A DNA stretch of 64,000 bases from Bacillus pseudomycoides DSM 12442 (GCF_000161455.1 NZ_CM000745.1:579084-643083); one strand, 5' to 3'; shown: positions 10,302 to 19,524, counted from the first letter of the stretch. The notes: generated from the sequence alone by a model not told the origin. A program made the numbers and translations.

Positions 10302-12701
10302 ATGAAAAGAAAAACACCGTTTAAAGTTTTTTCATCTTTGGCAATCACGACAATGCTTGGTTGCACATTTGCACTTGGTACATCAGTAGCTTATGCGGAA
10401 ACAACATCTCAGTCAAAAGGAAGTATTTCAACAACTCCAATTGATAACAATTTAATTCAAGAAGAGCGCTTGGCTGAAGCTTTAAAAGAACGTGGAACGA
10501 TTGATCGATCAGCATCAAAAGAAGAGACACAAAAGGCTGTAGAGCACTATATTGAAAAAAAGAAGGGTGATCAGCCAAATAAAGAAATTCTTCCGGGTGA
10601 CCCTGCTAAAGAGGCATCTGATTTTGTGAAAAAAGTAAAAGAAAAAAAGATGGAAGAAAAAGAAAAAGTGAAGGAGTCTGTAGAAAATGCTAGCCCAGAG
10701 CAAACGCCTTCACAAAATAAAAAACAGTTAAATGGAAAAGTACCAACTTCTCCAGCAAAGCAGGCTCCATATAACGGAACTGTACGTACAGATAAAGTAC
10801 TTGTACTACTTGTAGAGTTTAGTGATTATAAACATAATAATATTGAGCAAAGCCCTGGTTATATGTATGCGAACGACTTTAGTAGAGAGCATTATCAAAA
10901 AATGTTATTCGGTAATGAACCATTCACGTTATTCAATGGTTCAAAAGTAAAAACATTTAAACAATATTATGAAGAGCAATCTGGTGGTAGTTATACGACA
11001 GATGGTTATGTGACAGAATGGTTGACTGTTCCTGGGAAAGCAGCAGATTACGGAGCAGATGGTAAAACTGGTCATGATAATAAAGGGCCTAAAGGGGCAC
11101 GTGACCTTGTGAAAGAAGCATTAAAAGCAGCAGCAGAGAAAGGATTAGATTTATCTCAATTTGACCAGTTTGATCGTTATGATACAAATGGTGATGGAAA
11201 TCAAAATGAACCAGACGGTGTAATTGATCATTTAATGGTCATTCATGCTGGGGTTGGTCAAGAAGCTGGTGGAGGTAAATTAGGTGATGATGCGATTTGG
11301 TCACATCGTTCTAAATTAGCACAAGATCCAGTTGCAATTGAAGGAACAAAGTCAAAAGTTTCGTATTGGGATGGAAAAGTTGCTGCACATGATTACACAA
11401 TTGAGCCTGAGGATGGTGCAGTTGGCGTATTCGCTCATGAATTTGGTCATGATCTTGGTTTACCAGATGAATATGATACGAATTATACTGGAACTGGATC
11501 ACCTGTAGAATCATGGTCATTAATGAGTGGTGGTAGCTGGACAGGAAAAATCGCAGGAACAGAGCCAACAAGTTTTTCACCGCAAAATAAAGATTTCTTA
11601 CAAAAAAATATGGGCGGAAACTGGGCGAAAATTGTAGAAGTAGATTACGATAAAATAAAACGTGGAGTAGGTTTCCCTACATATATTGATCAAAGTGTTA
11701 CAAAATCCAATCGTCCAGGTCTTGTACGTGTAAATTTACCTGAGAAAAGTGTTGAAACAATTAAAACTGGATTTGGCAAGCATGCATACTACAGTACAAG
11801 AGGCGATGATATGCATACAACATTAGAAACACCTTTGTTTGATTTAACGAAAGCAGCTAACGCGAAATTTGATTATAAAGTAAACTATGAACTTGAAGCA
11901 GAATGTGATTTTATTGAAATACATGCGGTGACAGAAGATGGAACAAAAACATTAATCGATAAACTAGGCAATAAAGTAGTAAAAGGTGATAAAGATACGA
12001 CAGAAGGAAAATGGATTGATAAATCATATGATTTAAGTCAATTTAAAGGGAAGAAAGTGAAATTGCAATTTGATTATATTACAGATCCTGCTGTAGCATA
12101 TAAAGGATTTGCAATGGATAATGTGAACGTAACAGTCGATGGAAAAGTAGTATTTTCAGATGATGCAGAAGGACAAGCGAAAATGAAGTTAGATGGTTTT
12201 GTCGTTTCTGATGGAACAGAAAAGAAACCACATTATTATTATTTAGAGTGGAGAAACTATGCTGGATCAGATGAAGGGTTAAAAGTAGCGAGAGGTCCAG
12301 CATATAATACTGGTCTTGTTGTTTGGTATGCAGATGATAGTTTTAAAGATAACTGGACTGGTCAACATCCTGGTGAAGGCTTCCTTGGTGTTGTTGATTC
12401 TCACCCGGAGACATTTGTTGGAAATTTAAATGGAAAACCAGTATACGGTAATACAGGGTTGCAAATTGCAGATGCTGCATTTTCACTTGATCAAACACCG
12501 GCGTGGAATGTAAATTCATTTACACGTGGACAATTTAATTACCCAGGCTTACCAGGTGTTGCAACATTTGATGATTCTAAAGTATACAGTAACACTCAAA
12601 TTCCTGATGCGGGACGAAAAGTGCCGCAATTAGGGCTGAAATTCCAAGTTGTTGGGCAAGCTGATGATAAGTCGGCAGGAGCTATTTGGATTCGTCGTTA
12701 A
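10302..12701 (+). CDS. inhA2: Secreted zinc metalloprotease, immune inhibitor A (InhA2 type)
   Basis: Secreted M6-family metalloprotease of 799 residues, the length of InhA2. Order: signal peptide (about residues 1-32, ending AYA), a charged pro-region to about 150 rich in KEKK, the catalytic domain with zinc motif HEFGH at 379-383 followed by DLGLPDEYD, then a C-terminal region including a MAM/jelly-roll-like part and a VEG/InhA-type end. InhA proteases degrade antibacterial peptides and host matrix proteins; InhA2 contributes to virulence in insects. ATG 10302 follows AAGGGAGG (10287-10294). A strong terminator follows. The assignment to InhA2 rather than InhA1 rests on length and remembered N-terminal similarity. 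Confidence 0.88.
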   Translation: MKRKTPFKVFSSLAITTMLGCTFALGTSVAYAETTSQSKGSISTTPIDNNLIQEERLAEALKERGTIDRSASKEETQKAVEHYIEKKKGDQPNKEILPGDPAKEASDFVKKVKEKKMEEKEKVKESVENASPEQTPSQNKKQLNGKVPTSPAKQAPYNGTVRTDKVLVLLVEFSDYKHNNIEQSPGYMYANDFSREHYQKMLFGNEPFTLFNGSKVKTFKQYYEEQSGGSYTTDGYVTEWLTVPGKAADYGADGKTGHDNKGPKGARDLVKEALKAAAEKGLDLSQFDQFDRYDTNGDGNQNEPDGVIDHLMVIHAGVGQEAGGGKLGDDAIWSHRSKLAQDPVAIEGTKSKVSYWDGKVAAHDYTIEPEDGAVGVFAHEFGHDLGLPDEYDTNYTGTGSPVESWSLMSGGSWTGKIAGTEPTSFSPQNKDFLQKNMGGNWAKIVEVDYDKIKRGVGFPTYIDQSVTKSNRPGLVRVNLPEKSVETIKTGFGKHAYYSTRGDDMHTTLETPLFDLTKAANAKFDYKVNYELEAECDFIEIHAVTEDGTKTLIDKLGNKVVKGDKDTTEGKWIDKSYDLSQFKGKKVKLQFDYITDPAVAYKGFAMDNVNVTVDGKVVFSDDAEGQAKMKLDGFVVSDGTEKKPHYYYLEWRNYAGSDEGLKVARGPAYNTGLVVWYADDSFKDNWTGQHPGEGFLGVVDSHPETFVGNLNGKPVYGNTGLQIADAAFSLDQTPAWNVNSFTRGQFNYPGLPGVATFDDSKVYSNTQIPDAGRKVPQLGLKFQVVGQADDKSAGAIWIRR

Positions 12702-12720
12702 TAGATTAGTAATAAAATAG

Positions 12721-12757
12721 AAAAGTACGTTCTTCTTAAAAAGAACGTACTTTTTTA
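12721..12757 (+). terminator. inhA2 terminator
   Basis: AAAAGTACGTTCTT pairs with AAGAACGTACTTTT around a short loop, with a T run. Confidence 0.9.
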
Positions 12758-13286
12758 TTTTGTGTAATACACATTGTTTACCTATATACAGTCTATCAAA
12801 TGGTGTAGGGAAAAGGAATATTTCCGAGGAAATTGTCGAGACATAGTTGGTATTTATACATTTTTTTGAAAAATGAGTGAAGAGTGTATCAAGCTGATTG
12901 GTATAGAAGAAAGACGAGTTTCAGCAATTTACAATGAGTAGTATTCGGATACGATTATTACTGAAAAGTAAAAAAGAACAAGCGGAATTTTTAAATATAT
13001 GAAATGAAAATACATTTTTTTGATATAGAGATAAATAGAGTTTGCTCCTTTTTTTGTCGTTTATAAATACATATATTTCAAGTTTTTACTGATTTTGAAT
13101 CTAAAAAATAATTATTTATAAAAAACAAAATTATATATTGATTTTGTTTTTTATTTTGAGTAAAATTCAAAGGAATTAATTAAGATAGTGATAGTTTAAT
13201 AGTTTAATAGTTTAATTGAAATTCTTTTTTAGGAAGGAAATGTAGAGAATATTTGTAAAGTTATATATATAGGGAGAGTGAAGTAA
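12758..13286. other. AT-rich gene-free stretch before the amidase
   Basis: No convincing gene. It contains a 22-codon open frame at about 12873-12941 (MSEECIKLIGIEERRVSAIY...) without a ribosome binding site that looks like a decayed gene fragment. It also has a perfect 12-bp A/T hairpin (13120-13131 with 13141-13152) followed by T-rich sequence, and three tandem copies of AGTTTAAT near 13193-13216. The promoter of the amidase should lie in the last 100 bp but I cannot place it confidently. Confidence 0.5.
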
Positions 13287-14129
13287 TTGACAGCATTGAA
13301 AAAATTATCAGCTTTTGTGAAAAGTAGTATTGTTTTATTATGTGTAGCATGTATGTATTTTGCTATACCAACTGCACATGCAAGTGCGGAGACAGTTAAG
13401 ATTTATCTTGATCCAGGTCATGGGGGAACAGATACAGGAGCGGTTGGAAATGGTTTGCGAGAAAAGGATTTAACATTAGATATCGCATTACGTATTCGTA
13501 ACATTTTAAATGCAGAGTATACAGGTCATAAAATTAAAATGAGTCGTACAAGTGATGTATATCCTACGCTAACACAGCGAACAACTGATGCAAATAATTG
13601 GGGAGCAAATTTCTTCTTATCTGTACATATTAACAGTGGTGGTGGCTCTGGTTATGAAGATTATAGTTATCCAAATGCAGGAGCACCAACTACGACTTAC
13701 CAGAATATAATTCATCAGGAAATTATGAAAACAACGGACCTTGATGATAGAGGGATCAAAACAAATAATTTCCATGTGTTAAGAGAAACGAATATGCCAG
13801 CAGTATTAACTGAAAATGGGTTTATTGATCGAGCAGAAGATGCTCAAAAATTAGGTAATGCAACATTTAGAGAACAACTTGCAAGAGGGCATGTAAATGG
13901 TTTAGTAAAGGCATTTGGATTACAGAAGAAAACATTCTTAATTCGTGTGAAAACAGAAGAATTATATTATTATAATCAACCTGATTGGAATGCAAAGGCT
14001 GGTACTGTGAAAAAAGGTGATGTATTCACTGTTGTGGCAACGGTAACTGTAAATGGTTCAAAAATGTATAAGCTAAAATCAGGAAGCTATATAACTGCTA
14101 ATCCTTCATATATTGAGGTTTTACAATAA
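13287..14129 (+). CDS. Secreted N-acetylmuramoyl-L-alanine amidase (Amidase_3)
   Basis: Cell-wall hydrolase of 280 residues that cleaves the bond between N-acetylmuramic acid and L-alanine. A signal peptide spans residues 1 to about 34. The Amidase_3 domain shows zinc ligands His45 (DPGHGG), Glu59 (LREKD) and His114 (LSVHINS), and catalytic Glu176 (VLTENGFI). The last 65 residues form a small all-beta, SH3-like domain (LIRVKTEELYYYNQPDWNAK), likely a wall-binding module. The start is TTG 13287, the only in-frame start behind AGGGAG (13271-13276). It stands alone between terminators. Autolysin versus germination or mother-cell lysis role is not decidable here. Confidence 0.85.
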   Translation: MTALKKLSAFVKSSIVLLCVACMYFAIPTAHASAETVKIYLDPGHGGTDTGAVGNGLREKDLTLDIALRIRNILNAEYTGHKIKMSRTSDVYPTLTQRTTDANNWGANFFLSVHINSGGGSGYEDYSYPNAGAPTTTYQNIIHQEIMKTTDLDDRGIKTNNFHVLRETNMPAVLTENGFIDRAEDAQKLGNATFREQLARGHVNGLVKAFGLQKKTFLIRVKTEELYYYNQPDWNAKAGTVKKGDVFTVVATVTVNGSKMYKLKSGSYITANPSYIEVLQ

Positions 14130-14140
14130 AGATTTGATTG

Positions 14141-14183
14141 AAAAAAGACAATGATGAGCTAATTCATCATTGTCTCTTTTATT
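14141..14183. terminator. Bidirectional terminator between amidase and MFS genes
   Basis: GACAATGATGA (14147-14157) pairs with TCATCATTGTC (14164-14174), with A run before and T run after. It overlaps the stop codon of the reverse-strand MFS gene and serves both convergent genes. Confidence 0.85.
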
Positions 14184-15313
14184 TTTCCTCTGAAATAAAT
14201 CATTCCAGCAAATGTGAGTAAGAATGCTGTTCCAATTACAAAGCTTACGCTCGGTGATGCCCCGATTGCTCCAACTGTAAAGGATCCAGCGACAACACCT
14301 AATGAGAAGAATGCGTAAAATAATCCGAATGCCTTCCCGCGTTTATCTTCAGTTGTATTTTCAACGAGTAAAGCATTAATAGATGGGAAGAGGATGGCGA
14401 ATCCAATTCCGTAAATCATCATAACAACAAAGAGCATACCTTTTGTTGTAAATATGCCAAGTAATGATAAGGCAAGTGCCATGACTGCAATACCAATTAG
14501 CATCATTTTTGAACGGTCAAAGCGATCATAAATACGATTTGTTGGCAGTAAGAAGAAGAGGATGGCAGTAATCCCAAATACACTTAGCATCATGCCTGTT
14601 GTAGATGCTTTGAGTGCTAGTGCTTCTACTTTTACCGGTAACATATATGTGACGATTCCTTGTGAAAACATTAATGTAAAAGCACCAATATATGCTTGTA
14701 ATAATGGTTCGGATTTTAGTAATCCTATCATATCTTCTTTGTTCATCATTTGCGTCCGTGATGTGTCTTTTCTAGTCACATTGGTTGGTAATAAGAACAG
14801 GGATACGATTGTTCCGAATACCATTAAGATAGAAATCGTAACAAAGACCCACTCTACACCTGCGGTTGCTTTCATAATTCCACTGAAAGCAGGGCCAACG
14901 ATAGCTGCTGTTCCGACAGCGGCACCAGATAGTGCCATTGCTTTTCCTTGTTTTGTAGATTTCGTTTGTTTAGATAGGAAAGTAAAGGCTGCAGGGATTA
15001 AGAAGCCATCACTAAATCCGTGTAAAAAGCGAACGATGAGTAATTGCTCGCCGCTTTGAACAACAGTATACAATAACACTATGAGACTCGTAATTCCCAT
15101 ACTCATATAGAGTACTTTCTTTGCGCCAAATTTATCAACAGATGCACCTGCGATAATATTGCCAATCATATTGGCAAACGAGTACATACCTACAACGAGA
15201 CCGATAATAAGAGGAGTTCCCCCGAGGCTTTGCGCGTAAGTACTCATAATTGGTAATTGTGAAAATGTATCTAAAAACGCTACGATAACAATAAAATAAA
15301 TGAAATATTTCAA
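14159..15313 (-). CDS. 12-TM MFS exporter (DHA1 type)
   Basis: Major facilitator of 384 residues with about twelve membrane segments. Motif A-like sequence GASVDKFGAKKVLYMSMG follows TM2 and the TM5 region GAAVGTAAIVGPAFSG is antiporter motif C-like, placing it with DHA1 drug exporters such as YttB/TetA relatives. The start is TTG (reverse strand 15313-15311), well spaced behind GAGGAGAGGTG; no ATG fits. No regulator gene is adjacent. Substrate unknown. Confidence 0.8.
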   Translation of the reverse strand: MKYFIYFIVIVAFLDTFSQLPIMSTYAQSLGGTPLIIGLVVGMYSFANMIGNIIAGASVDKFGAKKVLYMSMGITSLIVLLYTVVQSGEQLLIVRFLHGFSDGFLIPAAFTFLSKQTKSTKQGKAMALSGAAVGTAAIVGPAFSGIMKATAGVEWVFVTISILMVFGTIVSLFLLPTNVTRKDTSRTQMMNKEDMIGLLKSEPLLQAYIGAFTLMFSQGIVTYMLPVKVEALALKASTTGMMLSVFGITAILFFLLPTNRIYDRFDRSKMMLIGIAVMALALSLLGIFTTKGMLFVVMMIYGIGFAILFPSINALLVENTTEDKRGKAFGLFYAFFSLGVVAGSFTVGAIGASPSVSFVIGTAFLLTFAGMIYFRGKIKETMMN

Positions 15314-15540
15314 GCGATGTTCACCTCTCCTCTGCTATTATGGCATAATGCGAATTTCGCCTGCAATGAAATTGAATTAACAGATGTGGAAAAAAGTACA
15401 AAGTGACAAAAAAGTGAACTTTTTTTGTTAAAATTTAGTGAAATCCAGATTGGTTTTTTGAAATATATGGATAAGAGTACTATAATAGATTGATAAACTT
15501 CACCAGGTTAAGTATATATACATAGAGAGGGATGCATAAA

Positions 15541-16593
15541 ATGAAAGCATTACTTTGGCATAATCAACGTGATGTAAGAGTAGAAGAAGTTCCAGAACCA
15601 ACTGTACGATCAGGAGCAGTGAAGATCAAAGTTAAATGGTGTGGTATTTGTGGAACAGATTTACATGAATATTTAGCAGGACCTATTTTTATTCCAACAG
15701 AAGAACATCCACTAACACACGTGAAAGCACCTGTTATTTTAGGTCACGAGTTTAGTGGTGAAGTTGTTGAAATCGGTGAAGGTGTTACGAATCATAAAGT
15801 AGGGGACCGCGTTGTTGTAGAACCTATTTATTCTTGTGGTAAATGTGAAGCTTGTAAACATGGTCATTATAACGTTTGTGAACAACTTGTTTTCCACGGT
15901 CTTGGTGGAGATGGCGGTGGCTTCTCTGAATATACTGTAGTACCAGCAGATATGGTTCACCATATCCCAGATGAAATGACTTATGAACAAGGTGCACTTG
16001 TAGAACCAGCAGCGGTTGCAGTTCATGCAGTGCGGCAAAGTAAGTTAAAAGAAGGCGAAGCTGTAGCTGTATTTGGCTGTGGACCAATCGGACTTCTTGT
16101 TATCCAAGCTGCTAAAGCTGCAGGTGCAACACCTGTTATCGCAGTTGAACTTTCTAAAGAACGTCAAGAGTTAGCAAAATTAGCAGGTGCTGATTACGTA
16201 TTAAATCCAGCAGAGCAAGATGTGGTAGCAGAAATCCGTAACTTAACAAACGGTTTAGGCGTAAATGTTAGCTTCGAAGTAACAGGAGTTGAAGTTGTAC
16301 TTCGTCAAGCAATTGAAAGCACAAGCTTTGAAGGACAAACTGTAATCGTCAGTGTCTGGGAAAAAGATGCGACAATTACTCCAAACAACTTAGTATTAAA
16401 AGAAAAAGAAGTTGTAGGTATTCTTGGATACCGTCACATCTTCCCATCTGTTATTAAATTAATTAGCTCTGGTCAAATTCAAGCAGAGAAATTAATTACG
16501 AAAAAAATTACAGTGGATCAAGTTGTAGAAGAAGGATTTGAAGCGCTTGTAAAAGATAAAAAACAAGTGAAAATTCTTGTTTCACCTAAATAA
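15541..16593 (+). CDS. bdhA: (R,R)-butanediol dehydrogenase, zinc MDR family
   Basis: Zinc-dependent medium-chain dehydrogenase of 350 residues that interconverts acetoin and 2,3-butanediol with NAD(H). Catalytic zinc ligands are Cys37 (GICGTD), His69 and Glu70 (GHEFSGEVVEIGEG). The structural zinc cysteines are 99, 102, 105 and 113 in YSCGKCEACKHGHYNVCEQ. The Rossmann motif GCGPIGLLV is near 176. ATG 15541 is chosen over ATG 15532, which abuts the AGAGAGGG site (15524-15531). The substrate follows from close resemblance to Bacillus BdhA; other polyol dehydrogenases share the fold. Confidence 0.87.
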   Translation: MKALLWHNQRDVRVEEVPEPTVRSGAVKIKVKWCGICGTDLHEYLAGPIFIPTEEHPLTHVKAPVILGHEFSGEVVEIGEGVTNHKVGDRVVVEPIYSCGKCEACKHGHYNVCEQLVFHGLGGDGGGFSEYTVVPADMVHHIPDEMTYEQGALVEPAAVAVHAVRQSKLKEGEAVAVFGCGPIGLLVIQAAKAAGATPVIAVELSKERQELAKLAGADYVLNPAEQDVVAEIRNLTNGLGVNVSFEVTGVEVVLRQAIESTSFEGQTVIVSVWEKDATITPNNLVLKEKEVVGILGYRHIFPSVIKLISSGQIQAEKLITKKITVDQVVEEGFEALVKDKKQVKILVSPK

Positions 16594-16608
16594 TATATAA
16601 TATAGAAG

Positions 16609-16650
16609 AAAGTAGTCTTTTTCTAGAAATAGAAGAAGGCTACTTTTTTT
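16609..16650 (+). terminator. bdhA terminator
   Basis: Imperfect stem AGTAGTCTTTTTCTA / AGAAGAAGGCTACT followed by T7. Confidence 0.75.
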
Positions 16651-16712
16651 GTGGATAGAAAGGTGATAGACTTTCCTTTGACTAAATTGTTTAAGTAGGA
16701 AGGGAGAGTTAC

Positions 16713-17057
16713 ATGGTTTCATTTTTACTAACTTTGAAACGAATGCTAAAAGCTTGTTCAAGAGCGTGGAAAGATAAAGAATTTCAAGTGTTATTTGTAT
16801 TAACGATTATAACGTTACTATCAGGGACTATTTTTTACAGTACGGTAGAAGGATTACGCACGATTGATGCATTATATTTTAGCGTTGTTACATTAACGAC
16901 AGTTGGCTATGGAGATTTTAGCCCGCAAACAGACTTTGGAAAAATCTTTACGATTTTCTATATTTTCATTGGAATTGGTTTAGTGTTTGGATTTATTCAT
17001 AAGCTAGCAGTAAATGTTCAATTATCAAGTATATTATCAGGGCGAAAGAAAAAATAG
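16713..17057 (+). CDS. NaK-family two-TM cation channel with a K+-type filter
   Basis: Tetrameric pore channel of 114 residues: an amphipathic N-terminal M0 helix (1-19), TM1 (24-42), pore helix and filter (about 50-68) and TM2 (about 77-100). Length and sequence match the NaK channel of B. cereus almost throughout, and it has the same neighbour, plcB. The filter is Thr63-Val64-Gly65-Tyr66-Gly67-Asp68, the canonical K+ signature TVGYGD. The published NaK has TVGDGN and conducts both Na+ and K+. This version should therefore be K+-selective. ATG 16713 lies behind GGGAGAG, and the gene has its own terminator. Selectivity is an inference from filter chemistry. Confidence 0.9.
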   Translation: MVSFLLTLKRMLKACSRAWKDKEFQVLFVLTIITLLSGTIFYSTVEGLRTIDALYFSVVTLTTVGYGDFSPQTDFGKIFTIFYIFIGIGLVFGFIHKLAVNVQLSSILSGRKKK

Positions 17058-17096
17058 AAGCAATCAGGATATGCACCTGATTGCTTCTATTTTTTA
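17053..17096 (+). terminator. Terminator after the channel gene
   Basis: TAGAAGCAATCAGG (17055-17068) pairs with CCTGATTGCTTCTA (17076-17089), then T6. Confidence 0.92.
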
Positions 17097-17176
17097 CAAT
17101 ATTTTAGCTGTTTCTTTGCAGGAATTTAATATTCGTTTACTATAATGCAAATGAAACATATTATCCATAGAATTAT

Positions 17177-17200
17177 AATAATGTGAATATTCACATTATT
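17177..17200. promoter_or_regulatory. Perfect 24-bp palindrome upstream of plcB
   Basis: The core TGTGAATATTCACA (17182-17195) is extended to a perfect 24-bp inverted repeat by AATAA on the left and TTATT on the right. It is 110 bp upstream of plcB and resembles a dimeric operator. The half-sites look like Fnr (TGTGA/TCACA) but the spacer is four rather than six. It has no T run, so it is not a standard terminator. Confidence 0.45.
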
Positions 17201-17309
17201 TATTTTCTCAATAGAAATGAGTAGAAAGGTGGGATATTCTAATCGTAGGTTAACCATATGATTTGAATTACATATTCCAAGTAAATTAAATATAAACGGA
17301 GGTTTTCAT

Positions 17310-18161
17310 ATGAAAAAGAAAGTATTAGCCTTAGCAGCAGCTATTACATTAGTAGCACCATTGCAAAGTGTAGCGTTTGCCCATGAAAATGAGGGCGGAA
17401 ATAAGGTAAGAGTAATTCAATATTGGTCTGCTGAAGATAAACATGCAGAAGGTGTAAACTCCCATTTATGGATTGTCAATCGTGCAATTGATATTATGTC
17501 TCGTAATACAACGGTTGTAAAACAAGATCAAGTTGCAGTATTAAATGAATGGCGTACAGAGTTAGAGAATGGTATATATGCTGCTGATTATGAAAACCCT
17601 TACTATGATAACAGTACATTTGCTTCTCATTTCTACGAGCCTGATACAGGGAAGACATATATACCTTTTGCTAAGCAGGCAAAAGAAACTGGGGCTAAAT
17701 ATTTTAAACTTGCTGGTGAAGCTTATCAAAAGCAAGATATGAAACAAGCATTCTTCTATTTGGGTTTATCCCTTCATTACTTAGGCGATGTCAATCAACC
17801 GATGCATGCAGCAAACTTTACAAATCTTTCTTATCCACAAGGTTTCCACTCCAAATATGAAAATTTTGTAGATACAATAAAAAATAATTATAAAGTGGCT
17901 GATGGAAATGGATATTGGAATTGGAAAGGAGTAAATCCTGAAGACTGGATTCATGGAGCGGCTGTAGCTGCTAAGCAAGATTATGCTGGTATTGTAAATG
18001 GCACTACAAAAGATTGGTTCGTAAGAGCGGCAGTTTCACAAGAATATGCAGATAAATGGCGTGCAGAAGTTACACTAACAACAGGAAAACGTTTAGTAGA
18101 AGCACAGCGTGTCACAGCGGGATATATTCAGCTTTGGTTTGATACGTATGTAAATCGCTAG
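17310..18161 (+). CDS. plcB: Phosphatidylcholine-preferring phospholipase C
   Basis: Secreted trizinc phospholipase C of 283 residues, exactly the length of B. cereus PC-PLC. The signal peptide (about 1-24) and short propeptide end before Trp39, the mature N-terminus whose amino group binds zinc (WSAEDKHAEG). His52 corresponds to mature His14; HYLGDVNQPMHAANF holds further zinc ligands and the substrate-binding region. It hydrolyses phosphatidylcholine and similar lipids to diacylglycerol and acts in haemolysis and phosphate scavenging. ATG 17310 follows CGGAGG. In most B. cereus strains sph (sphingomyelinase) follows at once; here it does not. I find no good PlcR box in the 200 bp upstream. 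Confidence 0.94.
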   Translation: MKKKVLALAAAITLVAPLQSVAFAHENEGGNKVRVIQYWSAEDKHAEGVNSHLWIVNRAIDIMSRNTTVVKQDQVAVLNEWRTELENGIYAADYENPYYDNSTFASHFYEPDTGKTYIPFAKQAKETGAKYFKLAGEAYQKQDMKQAFFYLGLSLHYLGDVNQPMHAANFTNLSYPQGFHSKYENFVDTIKNNYKVADGNGYWNWKGVNPEDWIHGAAVAAKQDYAGIVNGTTKDWFVRAAVSQEYADKWRAEVTLTTGKRLVEAQRVTAGYIQLWFDTYVNR

Positions 18162-18203
18162 AACGCTTGGTTACTTCTTAGTTAAAAAACATATACGTAT
18201 AAT

Positions 18204-18244
18204 GATTCATGATCCAGTACAGGCAATCACTTCTATTGAAATAG
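18204..18244 (+). pseudogene. Possible 3' remnant of sphingomyelinase gene (sph)
   Basis: CATGATCCAGTACAGGCA reads H-D-P-V-Q-A and is followed by TTCTATTGAAATAG. As I recall, B. cereus sphingomyelinase ends with DHYPVEATISMK; the nucleotide match (GATCATTATCCAGT.GA.GCAA) is close but frame-disrupted. Its place, between plcB and a strong terminator, is exactly where the sph 3' end should be. I infer that sph was deleted, leaving about 40 bp. The match is short, so confidence is limited. Confidence 0.42.
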
Positions 18245-18246
18245 TT

Positions 18247-18279
18247 AAAAAGTTTCTTCGTAAAGAAGAAACTTTTTTT
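18247..18279 (+). terminator. Terminator of the plcB unit
   Basis: AAAAAGTTTCTTC / GAAGAAACTTTTTTT with a four-base loop. The original plcB-sph operon terminator if sph was lost. Confidence 0.9.
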
Positions 18280-18351
18280 GTTTAGACACAGGAAAATGAT
18301 AGTTTCTTTCCAATATGTATAAGACATATATATAGAAGGGGAGAGAAAAAT

Positions 18352-19524
18352 GTGGAGCGTAACATATTTCAAAAGGTTCCCTTACCATGCGCATTTCTTG
18401 ATGAAGAAGCGTTAGAAAGAAATATTGAGTCAATTGTTCAATTGTGCGGAGGAAAGAAAGTTCGTATTGCTAGTAAATCGTTACGATCTGTTCCAGTGAT
18501 GAAGAAAATTTTAGCCTCTAATAGTTGTTTTCAAGGCATTATGTGTTTTTCACCACGAGAAGTAATATTCTTAATAAAACAAGGATTTAATGATTTGTTG
18601 CTTGGATATCCTGTACATGATGAACAAGCACTTCAAGAAATTAGTTTGCTTACAAAACAAGGATTTATAATCACTTGTATGGTAGATTGCATAGAACATA
18701 TTGCTTATTTAGAGAAAATTGCAATAGAAACGGGTGGACGCTTTCGAATTTGTATTGATATCGATATGAGTAGTCATTTTTTTCAGTTTCATTTTGGTGT
18801 TAGACGTTCTCCTATACGTACTACCTCTGAGGCTTTAAACGTTATTGAAAAAGCAATTCAATCTTCCGTTTTACAAATAGACGGTGTAATGGGCTATGAG
18901 GCACAGATTGCAGGAGTTGGGGACGATGTACCAAAGCAAGGTTTTAAAAATAAAATAGTTTCTTATTTAAAGAGAAAATCTGTATTTGAAGTGATGGAAC
19001 GTAGACAGAGCGTTGTACGAGCATTGCAAGAACAAGGAATTACACTTCGTTTTGTAAATGGAGGAGGCACAGGAAGTATAAAAACGACAATGCAAGATGA
19101 ATCCGTTACAGAGATTACAATAGGTTCTGCTTTTTACTCTCCCAAGCTCTTTGATTACTATAAAGATATTAGATTTGAACCAGCTGTTGGCTTTGCGTTG
19201 CCGATTGTTAGACAACCAAGCCAACATATATATACTTGCCTCGGTGGCGGATATATGGCTTCAGGAGCAGTTGGGAAAGACAAACAGCCTGAGATTTGGG
19301 AGCCAAGTGGGGCAAAGTTGTTAGCTTTAGAGGGAGCTGGAGAAGTACAAACGCCCGTTTATTATGATGGTTCAGAACATCTAACGGTTGGGGATGGTAT
19401 GTTATTTCGGCATAGTAAAGCCGGAGAACTATGTGAGCGTTTCTCATCGTTACATCGTATTGTAGGTAACAAAGTGATAGGGGAGTATTCAACATACCGG
19501 GGGGATGGCCAATGCTTTCTGTAA
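18352..19524 (+). CDS. PLP fold-type III enzyme, alanine racemase N-domain / D-threonine aldolase-like
   Basis: Pyridoxal-phosphate protein of 390 residues. The alanine-racemase-type TIM barrel begins near residue 8 (PLPCAFLDEEALERN), and the Schiff-base lysine is probably Lys42 in RIASKSLRS. The C-terminal part (about 270-390), with YYDGSEHLTVGDG and a histidine-rich stretch, resembles the D-serine dehydratase/D-threonine aldolase C-domain. GTG 18352 follows AAGGGGAGAG and is the only start that fits the frame. It overlaps the next gene, an FAD oxidase, by 13 bp, so the two are co-translated. The substrate is unknown; acting on a D-hydroxyamino acid is the best guess. Confidence 0.7.
   Translation: MERNIFQKVPLPCAFLDEEALERNIESIVQLCGGKKVRIASKSLRSVPVMKKILASNSCFQGIMCFSPREVIFLIKQGFNDLLLGYPVHDEQALQEISLLTKQGFIITCMVDCIEHIAYLEKIAIETGGRFRICIDIDMSSHFFQFHFGVRRSPIRTTSEALNVIEKAIQSSVLQIDGVMGYEAQIAGVGDDVPKQGFKNKIVSYLKRKSVFEVMERRQSVVRALQEQGITLRFVNGGGTGSIKTTMQDESVTEITIGSAFYSPKLFDYYKDIRFEPAVGFALPIVRQPSQHIYTCLGGGYMASGAVGKDKQPEIWEPSGAKLLALEGAGEVQTPVYYDGSEHLTVGDGMLFRHSKAGELCERFSSLHRIVGNKVIGEYSTYRGDGQCFL

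Noticed and set aside
17182..17195. Fnr box
   Set aside because: TGTGA and TCACA are separated by four bases, not the six of a Fnr site.
17096..17309. PlcR box for plcB
   Set aside because: Several TNCATA half-sites occur, but no 16-bp window has fewer than about four mismatches to the consensus or the correct spacing.
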